The notes below the pieces were generated by a model. It saw nothing but the letters and a program-made list of their open reading frames with translations. It did no database searches and was not told the DNA's origin. Source: Deltaproteobacteria bacterium (GTDB taxonomy: Bacteria; Myxococcota; B64-G9). Taken from it: 46,747 bases of DNA. The stretch is from the NCBI GenBank assembly GCA_019314375.1, contig JAFCZJ010000066.1, positions 1-46,747 of the forward strand, written 5' to 3'. The position numbers and the translations under genes were made by a program. This document shows, piece after piece, positions 9,131-17,422 of the stretch; the stretch's first letter is position 1, and every line of letters starts with the position of its first letter.

Positions 9131-11905
9131 TCATTTCTTCAGTTTGAATAAGAGCTTCTTTGTGCGCAGGCTGTGGTTGTCACCCTCATATACCCGATGC
9201 AGAAGATCCATCCCCTTTTTCTTGGTCTTCTTCCTTTTCAGATACAACTCGGCCAGCAAGAACTTGGCCTCCAAATCGCCGAGATCGGCCTTGATCACAT
9301 TGTTCAACAGACGTTTGGCTTTTTTGACCTTGCCCATGTTCGAATAAGCCTTCGCCAACAGACGGGTCGTCACAGACTTCAGGGCATCGCCCTCATGGGC
9401 TCTTTCAAGGAACTTAGCGGCCTTGGCGGACCGTCCCCGGTCAAGCGACAGAACCCCCAGGTAAAGATTGGTCGCCACGTTCTCCGGATCCCTGGCCAAA
9501 GCCTCCGCAAGCCGCCCGCGAGCCTCCGACTCTCTCCCTGCACGCCACAACACCACCCCGGCAAGGGTCAAAGCCATGGGATCATCCGAATGTTCTTCCA
9601 GTGCTCGGTTGATACGAACGACGGAGTCCGCCAAAAAAGCCCTCCCATCAAAAACGTCTCTGATCTCTCGGTGGTCCCGTTCATAGAAAGGAGACACATC
9701 GGTCGCTTTCCTAAACCATGTGTACGAACGATTCACATTGTCCAAATCCAAATTCAATACCGCAAGAATCAAATACAAGTCGATATCCTTGGGCGCCATC
9801 TCCTGGGCCCGCTTAATATTTCGCATAGCGGACTCGTAGTTAGGCACCAGGCCTTCGGCGATGCCCAGCCAAGCCAACACCCGCGGTTCGCCTGGCATAT
9901 GGGAACGCATCTCCCGCATGTGCCCGATGGCCTCACCGATTTTCCCCGTTTCAATCTCGAGCACGCCTCGGATATAGAGGGCGCTGATCTGCATTGGGTC
10001 CTTCTTCAAAGCTTCTTCCGCTGTCAGCAATGCCTTCTTCCGTCGCCCCATCAAGCGCAGACACGATGCCCGCTCCGCCAGCACCCTGGCCATCTGGACA
10101 TCGGGCAATTCGCTGTTGGCTTTCGCAAACGCCCGAAGCAGGCCCTCGACATCTTTTGCCTTATTGAAAACCTGACTCTTAATGCGGGCCAAGGCAATGA
10201 CCGCATCCACCTGATCAGGCTCGGTGCCCAAGATGGTCTCCTGAATACGAATGGCGTTTTTGAAGTCGCCAACCGCCATGTAGACCCGGGCTACCGCCTT
10301 GAGGGACTGAAACTGCCCTGGATCACGCTCAAGCCGTTTTTGAAAAAGAGCCAAGGCATCATGGAAACGCCCGAGCCGGATATTGGCCTCTCCCAGCATT
10401 CGGTAGGCCATATTCAGCTTGGTGTCACCCTCCATGGCCTTGGTAAAAAGCTCCAGCGATTTATCCGTGTTGCTCTCGATATAGGTCATGCCCAGCACAA
10501 GCTGTGTCTCGGGATCGTCCGGCATCTGGACGTAAACTTCGCCCGCCACCAATTGAGCATCCTGATGCCGCCCCAGGCTTTCCAACAGAAAAGCTCGAGA
10601 TCTTTTCAGCGCCGGCGAATCAGGCGAGCGCTCCAAAGCGAAGTCGATCAGATCCAGCGCCATTTTGCGACTGTTTACCTCATTGCTGCCCATGTCCAAA
10701 AGGGCCCGATTCTGCACCCAGCCCCCGAGGGCTTCCATGTTGGAGGGTTCCAGCAGAATGGCGGTTTTGTATAGACGATCGGCCTCCATGTAGCCAATGC
10801 GCTCATCTCGTGCCATCAGCTTATGGGCTTTCCTGATCAATTCATTCACTTTTCCACTTGGGTTGGGGATCTCGGCCGAAAAAGAGTCCAAGGTATCCTC
10901 AAGCGACGTATTGACCACCTCCTCCACCCGGTTTTCCCAATAAATGAAATAAAAAGCCGCGCCACCGCCCAGCAAAAGAAGAAAAAACACGATGATCACA
11001 TTGCGCAAAACGTGAGACTCAGGTGCCATGCGAAATTCCGGCTGCAAGGACTCCCCGGGCCGCCGAAAGAAAATGGCAAACTCAGGATAACTTGAAATCA
11101 AACGGAACTCGCCATCCTTTCGAGCCAGGCGATCTGAGGCCTCTACCTCTCCGCCCTTAAATTTTTCCTTGACCTCATCGAGGCTCAAGGGCCCGAGTAT
11201 GACTCCGTCGAGTTTCTGGACTCGCCATTCGCGCTCATCGTCATAATTGATCGCCTTGGGCCCGAGCATTTGCTCGCAAGTGTCGCACAAGCCAGATGGG
11301 CCGCCTCCTTCCTCCAAGGCTCGACCACAACGGGAACAACGCTTGCCTGAGCCCACCTGCTTGGCTTCGACTTGGGGACGGGTGCTCACCCGTCTGCTCA
11401 TCAAGTCCAAATCCTCCCCATGAGGCGCTTCGTCAGGGGCACCAATGCCAAACACGCCGGCCTGTTCCTCCCGCGATGGAGCCGAAAAAGATTCGTCAAA
11501 ACCCGGCCCGCTGGACAGGTTATCAGAAGCAATCACGTCGGGAGCCGGAGCCGCGGATCCATCCATCAGCCCCGCAAAGGGATCTTCTTCCCCCGGGGAG
11601 GGCTGGGTGATGGCGGCAAATGGGTCGTCCGAGCTCAAATCAGCAAAGGGATCACCGGCCGGTGCCTGGGCCGGTGCCTGGGCCGGTGCCTGGGGTGGTG
11701 CCTGGGGTGGTGCCTGGGGTGGTGCCTGGGGTGGTGCCGTCGACAATCCAGCGAAGGGATCCGCCTGCCCGCCAAGATCCTCTTCCGGCTTGTGTACGAC
11801 CTGAACGTCACCGCAAGCGGGACACTGAGCCTTGACTCCACCTCGGCTCAAATGAGTGTCATCAATGTTGTAGACAGCCTTGCATGCTCCGCATGTTATC
11901 TTCAT
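9131..11905 (-). CDS. Zinc-ribbon, GYF-like, single-TM, TPR-repeat protein
   Basis: This 924-aa protein is not a recognised named gene, but its domains are clear. In order these are an MJ0042-type zinc ribbon (C5, C8, C28, C31), a Pro/Ala/Gln-rich low-complexity linker, and a second zinc ribbon (RCSRCG...CDTCE). A GYF-like domain follows (WRVQKLDGVILGPLSLDEVKEKF), then one membrane segment (VIIVFFLLLLGGGAAFYFIYW). At least ten TPR-like repeats run to the C-terminus. The predicted topology puts the zinc and GYF domains in the cytoplasm and the TPRs in the periplasm. A zinc ribbon plus GYF domain before a membrane segment resembles GltJ/AgmX of the myxobacterial gliding machinery. That comparison is inference. 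The ATG at 11905 follows AGGAG. It lies 19 bp after the PurH-like gene and 16 bp before purD. Confidence 0.85.
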   Translation of the reverse strand: MKITCGACKAVYNIDDTHLSRGGVKAQCPACGDVQVVHKPEEDLGGQADPFAGLSTAPPQAPPQAPPQAPPQAPAQAPAQAPAGDPFADLSSDDPFAAITQPSPGEEDPFAGLMDGSAAPAPDVIASDNLSSGPGFDESFSAPSREEQAGVFGIGAPDEAPHGEDLDLMSRRVSTRPQVEAKQVGSGKRCSRCGRALEEGGGPSGLCDTCEQMLGPKAINYDDEREWRVQKLDGVILGPLSLDEVKEKFKGGEVEASDRLARKDGEFRLISSYPEFAIFFRRPGESLQPEFRMAPESHVLRNVIIVFFLLLLGGGAAFYFIYWENRVEEVVNTSLEDTLDSFSAEIPNPSGKVNELIRKAHKLMARDERIGYMEADRLYKTAILLEPSNMEALGGWVQNRALLDMGSNEVNSRKMALDLIDFALERSPDSPALKRSRAFLLESLGRHQDAQLVAGEVYVQMPDDPETQLVLGMTYIESNTDKSLELFTKAMEGDTKLNMAYRMLGEANIRLGRFHDALALFQKRLERDPGQFQSLKAVARVYMAVGDFKNAIRIQETILGTEPDQVDAVIALARIKSQVFNKAKDVEGLLRAFAKANSELPDVQMARVLAERASCLRLMGRRKKALLTAEEALKKDPMQISALYIRGVLEIETGKIGEAIGHMREMRSHMPGEPRVLAWLGIAEGLVPNYESAMRNIKRAQEMAPKDIDLYLILAVLNLDLDNVNRSYTWFRKATDVSPFYERDHREIRDVFDGRAFLADSVVRINRALEEHSDDPMALTLAGVVLWRAGRESEARGRLAEALARDPENVATNLYLGVLSLDRGRSAKAAKFLERAHEGDALKSVTTRLLAKAYSNMGKVKKAKRLLNNVIKADLGDLEAKFLLAELYLKRKKTKKKGMDLLHRVYEGDNHSLRTKKLLFKLKK
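11661..11738. repeat. 12-bp tandem repeat coding Pro-Ala-Gln linker
   Basis: Two GGTGCCTGGGCC units and four GGTGCCTGGGGT units run head to tail from 11661 to 11732, followed by a partial unit. On the minus strand they encode the PPQA/PAQA linker between the first zinc ribbon and the rest of the TPR protein. Each unit is four codons, so changes in copy number keep the frame. Confidence 0.95.
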
Positions 11906-11924
11906 AGTGACTCCTATTCCCTGA

Positions 11925-13430
11925 CTATACCTTCCCACCCAGGGAAAGTTCATCGATGACTTGCATTACCATACCCAGTTCATCGACTCTTTCTATTATC
12001 TCACTCTGTCGCGGCGCGCCGCCGAGATGAAGAAGAGCACTCACGCCACAATTGGCCAGAATGTCCACATCCTCAGCAAAACGAAAAGAGCTATCGCAGG
12101 CCACGGCCTTTCGTCCAACTGCCGCAACAAGCCTCGGCTTGACCGCCACAATCGCCTCCCGCAAACTCGTCTGGGCCCAGGCCGCGGCCACCAGGCGATT
12201 TGGTTCCGACGCAACAAGAGCCAAACCAGGCAACTGACGCACCAAACGCCAAGCCAAAGCCAAGGCTTCAAGCTCATCAGGTTCGGCCGGTCTCCGGCTA
12301 AGCAGTTCCACCTCTGGATCACATCCCCCACCCGACCAACCCAACATCATGCCCCAACGTGTAGAACGACAAGCCATGGTCGAAGGCGCAACCTCATCCA
12401 TGGGCGTTTGCAACAAACGAATACGGGTTCTTCCAAGTTCCGCCCTGGCTTCAGCAGAAAAAGCCGGTGCCACCACGGCCTCGATGAAGGCCGCGGCCAG
12501 AGCCTTCGCCAAAGCAGAATCGACTTCCCGGTTCAAACCAACCACCGAACCAAAAGCACCTCGAGGATCAGATCGCCGGGCGTGGGAAAATCCGTCGCCC
12601 ATACCCATGTCCTCAGTGACACGCTCGAAACCACACAAACCACCATGGTGAGCCAAGAGAATCGCTGGCGATTCCATGCCCGAAAGACAACCGACCGCGA
12701 GGTCGGCATCCATCAACACCCGAGGCGTGACCGGTGGGCCCGAATGCTGAACCAGCTCCTGGCTTTGCTCCGTCTTGGCTGCGTAAAGACCGAAACGCCA
12801 GCCTCCCTTTCCCCTCATCTCAACTTCATCAGAACGCCTGGTTTGCACAACCCAACTTTCGGGTGCCCCCTCATCAAGCCCACGCTGCCAGCCGGGCGTC
12901 AAACTGGAGTCCAAGCGACCCACCATCATGAGAGCCTTGGCCGCCATACGCTCGCTGAAAGGCAAATCAAAACCCGCCCCTTCGTCCCAGCGATTCAGCA
13001 CCTCCCCCAGGTCATCAAGATCGCAGACCGGGAGCACCCAACGATGATTCCATGCAGCCGCCCGCAACAACAAAGCCGCAGCCAGATCTTCAGGATTCGG
13101 GGCATCGAAGTCGATGCTCTCAGGCAAATCCATCACCAGTACATCAATCCGCCGAAGCCCCTGAAGCTCAAGCCTTTCGCGATGGGCCGAATCCCCCCAG
13201 CGACCCAGCAAAGCCCCCTGGATGCGCGGGTGCAATAACTCAAGCACAGCATCATCCTCTGAGCCTCCTGTCGCGGCATACGCGGGCGGCCTCGCCAAGG
13301 GGACCCCGGCATCCGTCAGGACCCGTGCGGTCTCCCCGAAGGCCATCAATTCCTGACCTCGGGCCACCCAGTCCTTGCCAAGGGACACCAAGGCCGTCGG
13401 CTGGCAGCTATGCACAAGGCATCGACCCAT
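11925..13430 (-). CDS. Degenerate PurH (AICAR transformylase/IMP cyclohydrolase) homologue
   Basis: This 501-aa protein aligns by eye along the whole of PurH. An MGS-like N-terminus is visible (TALVSLGKD..., LLHPRIQGALLGR, ...LLRAAAWNH). The AICARFT part is recognisable in LMDADLAVGC, SDPRGAFGSVVGLNREVD, FIEAVVAPAFS, and a C-terminus matching ASDAFFPFRDGID...QPGGS. Key residues are gone. The STGGT phosphate loop reads AFGET, the Lys of AAKNH is Trp, RYGENPHQ is absent, KHxNPCG reads AHHGGLCG, SNAIV reads GLALV, and the terminal RHF is missing. Length is still that of PurH (about 510-530 aa). It is most likely a pseudoenzyme with a new role rather than decay, because the frame is fully open. 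ATG 13430 is chosen, with GTG 13445 as the alternative. It sits upstream of the TPR gene, purD and purE. Confidence 0.8.
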   Translation of the reverse strand: MGRCLVHSCQPTALVSLGKDWVARGQELMAFGETARVLTDAGVPLARPPAYAATGGSEDDAVLELLHPRIQGALLGRWGDSAHRERLELQGLRRIDVLVMDLPESIDFDAPNPEDLAAALLLRAAAWNHRWVLPVCDLDDLGEVLNRWDEGAGFDLPFSERMAAKALMMVGRLDSSLTPGWQRGLDEGAPESWVVQTRRSDEVEMRGKGGWRFGLYAAKTEQSQELVQHSGPPVTPRVLMDADLAVGCLSGMESPAILLAHHGGLCGFERVTEDMGMGDGFSHARRSDPRGAFGSVVGLNREVDSALAKALAAAFIEAVVAPAFSAEARAELGRTRIRLLQTPMDEVAPSTMACRSTRWGMMLGWSGGGCDPEVELLSRRPAEPDELEALALAWRLVRQLPGLALVASEPNRLVAAAWAQTSLREAIVAVKPRLVAAVGRKAVACDSSFRFAEDVDILANCGVSALLHLGGAPRQSEIIERVDELGMVMQVIDELSLGGKV

Positions 13431-13451
13431 GATCACCAATTCCACACAGGG

Positions 13452-13507
13452 CCCTAAAACATCGACCCTAAAACATCGACCCTGAAACTTCGGCCCTAAA
13501 ACGTCTA
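13452..13507. repeat. Four 14-bp tandem repeats upstream of the PurH-like gene
   Basis: CCCTAAAACATCGA occurs twice exactly (13452-13465, 13466-13479), followed by CCCTGAAACTTCGG and CCCTAAAACGTCTA (to 13507). The array lies between the sigma-region-4-like gene and the PurH-like gene, about 22 bp before the latter's ATG. It would be transcribed as part of the leader if the genes are co-transcribed. It could be an operator array or simply slippage-generated sequence. Confidence 0.9.
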
Positions 13508-13549
13508 CTCTGCTTACAAGAACCAGTTAATCTACCCTGATTCTCCAAC

Positions 13550-13987
13550 TCAGGCGAGCAAATCCTTCAAATCCGATTGCCCATCAAGTTCGAGCAGCTT
13601 TTGCAGTCCAGCCGCCTCCACCTGACGAATTCTCTCCCTGGTGAGATTCAAAATTTCACCAACCTCCTCCAGAGTCATACCACCCCGCTCCGCCACGTCC
13701 AATGCGCAGGTCTCCTGAAGCTCCCAGACTTCCATGTCTGGGAAATTCAGCTTGATGGAGCCCGTCTCCGGATTAACGTCCAGGTACAGATGATGTTTGC
13801 AGGACACAAACAAACAAGGCCGCTGGGTGTTCAGGCACTCGCTTCTGGTCCTGGGGCGAATCTCCTGCGCCAAGCTCAACAATTCGGGATCGACATGCAG
13901 ATTCTTTCTCTCGCGCACCATCTGCTTTCGGGCGATGGTCTTGGACCTGCGCTTTCCCTTCGTCTTCTCTTCGATGGCCTGCCTCAT
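13550..13987 (-). CDS. Orphan sigma-70 region 4-like DNA-binding protein
   Basis: This 145-aa protein has a basic N-terminus ([12 protein letters not shown]). A Cys/His segment, C51...[18 protein letters not shown], could bind a metal. The C-terminal helix-turn-helix at residues 104-131 ([21 protein letters not shown]) closely matches sigma-70 region 4.2, which reads the -35 element. Regions 1 to 3 are absent, so it is not a complete sigma factor. It could be a transcription regulator that borrows the -35-reading module. The ATG at 13987 is preceded by AGGAGGGAAATC. An upstream in-frame GTG overlaps that ribosome-binding site and is rejected. It lies 11 bp after the MerR-like gene, so the two are probably one operon. 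Confidence 0.82.
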   Translation of the reverse strand: MRQAIEEKTKGKRRSKTIARKQMVRERKNLHVDPELLSLAQEIRPRTRSECLNTQRPCLFVSCKHHLYLDVNPETGSIKLNFPDMEVWELQETCALDVAERGGMTLEEVGEILNLTRERIRQVEAAGLQKLLELDGQSDLKDLLA

Positions 13988-13998
13988 GATTTCCCTCC

Positions 13999-14535
13999 TC
14001 ACTCTTCTTCTTGGATGTTGGAAACTGCGACCGTGACTTGACTACTTAATCTTTCAATGCGGCCCATCAATATGCGGGCCGCCTTGCGAACCTTATCCGC
14101 CTCCCTGCCCAGGGCCTTCGCATCCTGTCCGGCAGCTACCAGACGCAGTAAGCGATCATCAAGACCCCGCATCAATCCTTCCATCGCCTCGGACAGTTGC
14201 TCCACGTCGTTCTGCGGAGACACAAACCCATCCAGGATCTCCTCAAGTGTCCTCCCCTCATTCATCAAACGCTTAATCAGGTTGATTCTTCGAACGACTA
14301 CGATCGGATAGACACCACGAGATCCGCGATGCTTCCCCTTCCGCCCCACCCGCTTTGATGTCGGCAGGAGCCCAAGCTGCACGTACTTGCGAAAAGTAGC
14401 CTCGGACAACTTGATGCCACGCTCCTGAAACAAGGAAATAACCTGCTGAGCGCTCACCCCATCAGGGAAAACACCCTCGACCTCCGCCAACTCGGCGGCA
14501 TCGAACAACCCTTGATTTGTCGGTTCATGGAACAT
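13999..14535 (-). CDS. MerR-like helix-turn-helix regulator
   Basis: This 178-aa protein has a winged-helix region at about residues 27-90: [32 protein letters not shown], then a basic wing, then [25 protein letters not shown]. This layout matches MerR-type regulators, whose second half normally reads Y-x-R-x(8)-L-G-x-S-I/L-x-E-I. A helical C-terminus, probably a dimerising coiled coil, follows. No Cys-rich metal site is visible. It is the first gene of the long minus-strand run and is divergent from the ankyrin lipoprotein. Two copies of an AT-rich dyad lie in its promoter region, one over the start codon, which suggests autoregulation. Confidence 0.75.
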   Translation of the reverse strand: MFHEPTNQGLFDAAELAEVEGVFPDGVSAQQVISLFQERGIKLSEATFRKYVQLGLLPTSKRVGRKGKHRGSRGVYPIVVVRRINLIKRLMNEGRTLEEILDGFVSPQNDVEQLSEAMEGLMRGLDDRLLRLVAAGQDAKALGREADKVRKAARILMGRIERLSSQVTVAVSNIQEEE

Positions 14536-14548
14536 ATTTTGAATATAT
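14534..14548. promoter_or_regulatory. Putative operator copy 1, overlapping MerR-like start codon
   Basis: ATATTTTGAATATAT is an imperfect 15-bp dyad (minus strand ATATATT-C-AAAATAT, 6 of 7 arm positions pairing). It overlaps the ATG of the MerR-like gene at 14533-14535. A nearly identical copy lies 84 bp away. Bound protein here could block transcription or translation initiation. Confidence 0.5.
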
Positions 14549-14617
14549 TCTTCTCATTGTTTTATTCTTACGTTTGTCTTTTCACCTTCTGCTTTTCTCA
14601 TTTGTGGTCTCTGTGTA

Positions 14618-14632
14618 ATATTTTGAATGTAT
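14618..14632. promoter_or_regulatory. Putative operator copy 2, next to TTGACA
   Basis: ATATTTTGAATGTAT matches copy 1 at 14 of 15 positions, offset by exactly 84 bp, about eight DNA turns. On the minus strand it directly follows a perfect -35 hexamer, TTGACA (14640-14635), so it sits in the spacer of a possible promoter for the MerR-like gene. That is where MerR-family proteins usually bind. The -10 is weak (TACACA at 17-bp spacing). Confidence 0.5.
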
Positions 14633-14648
14633 CTTGTCAAGTGAAATC

Positions 14649-14681
14649 GACAGGGGGGGGGGGGGAAATGACACCCCTGTC
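14649..14681. repeat. Run of 13 G inside an inverted repeat
   Basis: Positions 14653-14665 are an uninterrupted run of 13 G. The run begins within GACAGGGG (14649-14656), whose complement CCCCTGTC lies at 14674-14681. An 8-bp stem could therefore form with sliding register. The tract is 70 bp upstream of the ankyrin lipoprotein ATG, in the divergent promoter region. Homopolymers of this length are prone to slippage and to sequencing error. Confidence 0.85.
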
Positions 14682-14735
14682 AGGGTCCTTGGCAGGCAGG
14701 TTGGCAGAGGTTATGATTCGTCAAGGAGCCAAGCC

Positions 14736-15872
14736 ATGAACCAAATTTTCACCCTGTCTCTGACCCTCTGTATGGCGATAAGTTTTTTAGGCTGCGATGA
14801 ATTTGACGCCAAGAAGCCCCCACCCGTGCTGGTTTCGCCAATGGAGAGGCCCAAGCCGAAGCCTGCCGCCCAAACAGATACCGTCAAGAAGCAGGCCGCA
14901 AAGCCCATAAAAGACATGGATCCGGATTTGGGCTTGCCAGAAAGTGTAGCGATTCCTGGACCGAGCAAACCAGCCACGAAAGAAGCATTCGCCTTACTCA
15001 AGGCCGCAGCACGGGGAGACTACAAACAGACGGTCAAGCTGTGTCCGCTCTCCTGTGATCCCAACATCGCAGACGAGAAGGGCAATACGCCCCTGCACCT
15101 CGCCGCCGTCGGTGGCCACCGCAAAGTGGTGGCCTATCTGCTCAAACGTCGGGCCAGGGTCCAATACGAAAACAATGAAGGCGACAGAGCCTTACTTTTG
15201 GCGGCAGCCGAAGGTCATGCCAAGGTGGTCAAGGCCTTGCTCAAGGCGGGAGCCGTCATAGACAGCCGAGACAAACGGGGGCACACACCCCTGCATGTGG
15301 CCGCCATGGAGGGAAAGACCCAAGTGGTGGGCATTTTGATAGCGCATGGAGCGAATATCGAAAAGCGATCCAGAAAAGGCCGCACCCCGCTGATGGAGGC
15401 CCTGGGTGGACTAAACGGCCCGACGGCTAGGCTTTTGCTCAACCAGGGTGCCAACCCCAACGCACGGGACAATCGAAGCAGTTCGGTTTTGCAGTTGGCC
15501 ATAACCAATACAGACGCGGCCACGGTCAAACTCGCCTTGGAAAAAGGAGCCAAGGTTGATCAGATGGCACATGGCAAGCCACCTTTAATCTATGCCGCAG
15601 CCGATAGTGATCTGGACATGGTCCGCATGCTGCTCGATCGTGGTGCCAACATCGACAGCCGCGCTCAGGATGGTACTACCGCCCTGCACGTCGCCTGCAT
15701 AAACTCCAGCACCTCCTTGAGCAAGTTGCTCCTAAAGCGGGGGGCCGATATAAACCCTCAAAACAACGATGGGTCCACACCATTGGACTACGCACAGGCG
15801 GGTCACCATAAAAACAAGGCCCTGCTGCGCTTGTTGAAAAAAAATGGAGCCAAGGGCGGCCAGCACCACTAG
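14736..15872 (+). CDS. Ankyrin-repeat lipoprotein
   Basis: This 378-aa protein begins MNQIFTLSLTLCMAISFLGCDEFD, a lipoprotein signal peptide with lipobox FLGC. A Pro/Lys-rich spacer follows. From about residue 85, eight or nine ankyrin repeats run to the end (repeated pattern GNTPLHLAAVGGHRKVVAYLL). It is predicted to be anchored in the periplasmic face of a membrane and to bind protein partners. No partner is identifiable. The chosen ATG follows AAGGAG. An open frame starting at 14634 would run through the poly-G tract and is rejected because it would bury the signal peptide. The gene converges on the kinase gene with a 5-bp gap. Confidence 0.87.
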   Translation: MNQIFTLSLTLCMAISFLGCDEFDAKKPPPVLVSPMERPKPKPAAQTDTVKKQAAKPIKDMDPDLGLPESVAIPGPSKPATKEAFALLKAAARGDYKQTVKLCPLSCDPNIADEKGNTPLHLAAVGGHRKVVAYLLKRRARVQYENNEGDRALLLAAAEGHAKVVKALLKAGAVIDSRDKRGHTPLHVAAMEGKTQVVGILIAHGANIEKRSRKGRTPLMEALGGLNGPTARLLLNQGANPNARDNRSSSVLQLAITNTDAATVKLALEKGAKVDQMAHGKPPLIYAAADSDLDMVRMLLDRGANIDSRAQDGTTALHVACINSSTSLSKLLLKRGADINPQNNDGSTPLDYAQAGHHKNKALLRLLKKNGAKGGQHH

Positions 15873-15877
15873 CCGCC

Positions 15878-17422
15878 TCATCTCAAATCAATTGTCCTGC
15901 GCGTTCGCTTGCCGGGCCGTATTTGCACCTTGACCATGCGCCGGCGTTTCATGCTGGCATTCTTCAACAAAAGACGATGGGTTCCAGTTGGCAGCCGGTG
16001 TTTCTCTAAAGGCGTCTCCCCGAGCAATCGGCCTTTGAGAAAAACCTGGGCCCAGGGGATGCAGTTCAAATCCAAATAACCATAAGATAGAACCTTGGGC
16101 TTTTTGGCTTCCGTCGTCATGCCTGCATCAGAGCTGCCTGCGTCCCGCAAGTCCCCTGCCATTCCATCGTCTCCATCCAGCCCATCCATCCCATCCATCC
16201 CATCCAGCCCGTCCATCCCGTCCAAGCCCTGACCCCCATCGACGGCTGTCCCCGCATCAGCCAAGGGAGTAGCGGATTCATGAACGGGCGTGGAGCCAGC
16301 GAAGCCGAACCACAAACCCAAAAACCCTGCCAAAAACAGGAAGCCCAATAAGCCGAAACGAATAGGCCAAGAGCCGAGCAGGGAATTATCTGCCCCCGAG
16401 ACTTCTTCTTTGAGGGTCGACTCCTCGGTGTCTGAGGAAACAAACTCCGGCTGACTCGGCGGCGCGCCCGGCGAGGCAGGCATCTCCGCTGTTTGGCGGC
16501 CTCCCCCTTTTTGCTCCACCGACCGAAGCAAGTTGATCAAGGTCGCGGCCCTGTCTACGCCGGGCTGCTTGATGAGAGCGCCTCCCAGTTGTCGAGCCAG
16601 GGCCGAGGCGGAAGCCACCCGCTGGTCGGGATCTCGCTCGAGGGCCGCCATGACCAGGTCATCCACCTCCGGCGGTACGTCTGGGTTATAGGCGGAAGGT
16701 GGACGGATGGACATGCTCTTGATGTGTTCGATGATCCGCATGTCATTCGAGCCAGCGAACAGACGCTGCCCCGTCAGGCTCTCCCAGATGACGCTGCCCA
16801 GGCTGAACAGATCGCTGCGCGGATCCAGATCCTCTCCCATGGCCTGTTCCGGCGACATATAAGCGGTCTTTCCGCGAATCATGCCTGTCTCCGTCACGCC
16901 TGCCGCCGTGGCCATCTTGGCGATGCCGAAGTCCGAAATTTTCACCTCCCCCGCTCGCGAAACGAGGATGTTGTGAGGGCTGATGTCGCGATGGATGATG
17001 GCATCGGTCGACGAACCCATTTCCCCATGGGCGAAGGCCAAGCCCTGACAAACCTCCACGCCGATGAGCAGGGCCTCGACCACCCGCATCGGCCTGTCCT
17101 GCTCTCGGCAGAGTATCTGCAATTTGCGCAGGTCCAATCCATCCACCAACTCCATGGCAATGTAATGGCGTCCATCGACCTGGTCGAATTCCTGAATGCG
17201 CACGATGTTGCCGTGATCCAAGCGAGCTGCCAGGGTCGCCTCACGAATGAACAAACGCACAAATTCGGGTTCTTCGGAGAAGTGAGCCAAAATGAGCTTG
17301 AGAGCGATGTCTTTGGAGAAACCCGCAGGGCCGGTCAGGCGGGCATGAAAGACCTCAGCCATGCCGCCGCCACCAAGCCTTCGAATCAGTTCGAATTTCC
17401 CAAATCTGCCGTGCTCTGCCAT
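15878..17422 (-). CDS. Membrane Ser/Thr protein kinase with PEGA tail
   Basis: This 514-aa protein has a complete Hanks-type kinase domain: glycine loop LGGGGMAEV (16-24), Lys42, catalytic HRDISPHN (144-151), DFG (164-166) and SPE (190-192). A linker leads to one membrane segment at about 353-375. An acidic GLDGMDG-type repeat (397-421) precedes a C-terminal PEGA-like beta domain (YLDLNCIPWAQVFLKGRLLGETPLEKHRLPTGTHRLLL). The kinase is predicted cytoplasmic and the PEGA part periplasmic. This architecture is common in myxobacteria. The gene lies 74 bp downstream of the M48 peptidase gene on the same strand, so they may be co-transcribed. The ATG at 17422 follows GAGGGAG. Confidence 0.93.
   Translation of the reverse strand: MAEHGRFGKFELIRRLGGGGMAEVFHARLTGPAGFSKDIALKLILAHFSEEPEFVRLFIREATLAARLDHGNIVRIQEFDQVDGRHYIAMELVDGLDLRKLQILCREQDRPMRVVEALLIGVEVCQGLAFAHGEMGSSTDAIIHRDISPHNILVSRAGEVKISDFGIAKMATAAGVTETGMIRGKTAYMSPEQAMGEDLDPRSDLFSLGSVIWESLTGQRLFAGSNDMRIIEHIKSMSIRPPSAYNPDVPPEVDDLVMAALERDPDQRVASASALARQLGGALIKQPGVDRAATLINLLRSVEQKGGGRQTAEMPASPGAPPSQPEFVSSDTEESTLKEEVSGADNSLLGSWPIRFGLLGFLFLAGFLGLWFGFAGSTPVHESATPLADAGTAVDGGQGLDGMDGLDGMDGMDGLDGDDGMAGDLRDAGSSDAGMTTEAKKPKVLSYGYLDLNCIPWAQVFLKGRLLGETPLEKHRLPTGTHRLLLKNASMKRRRMVKVQIRPGKRTRRTIDLR

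Noticed and set aside
14690..14706. Sigma-54-like TGGCAGG...TTGGC before the ankyrin lipoprotein
   Set aside because: The GG-to-GC spacing is one base too long, which sigma-54 does not tolerate well.
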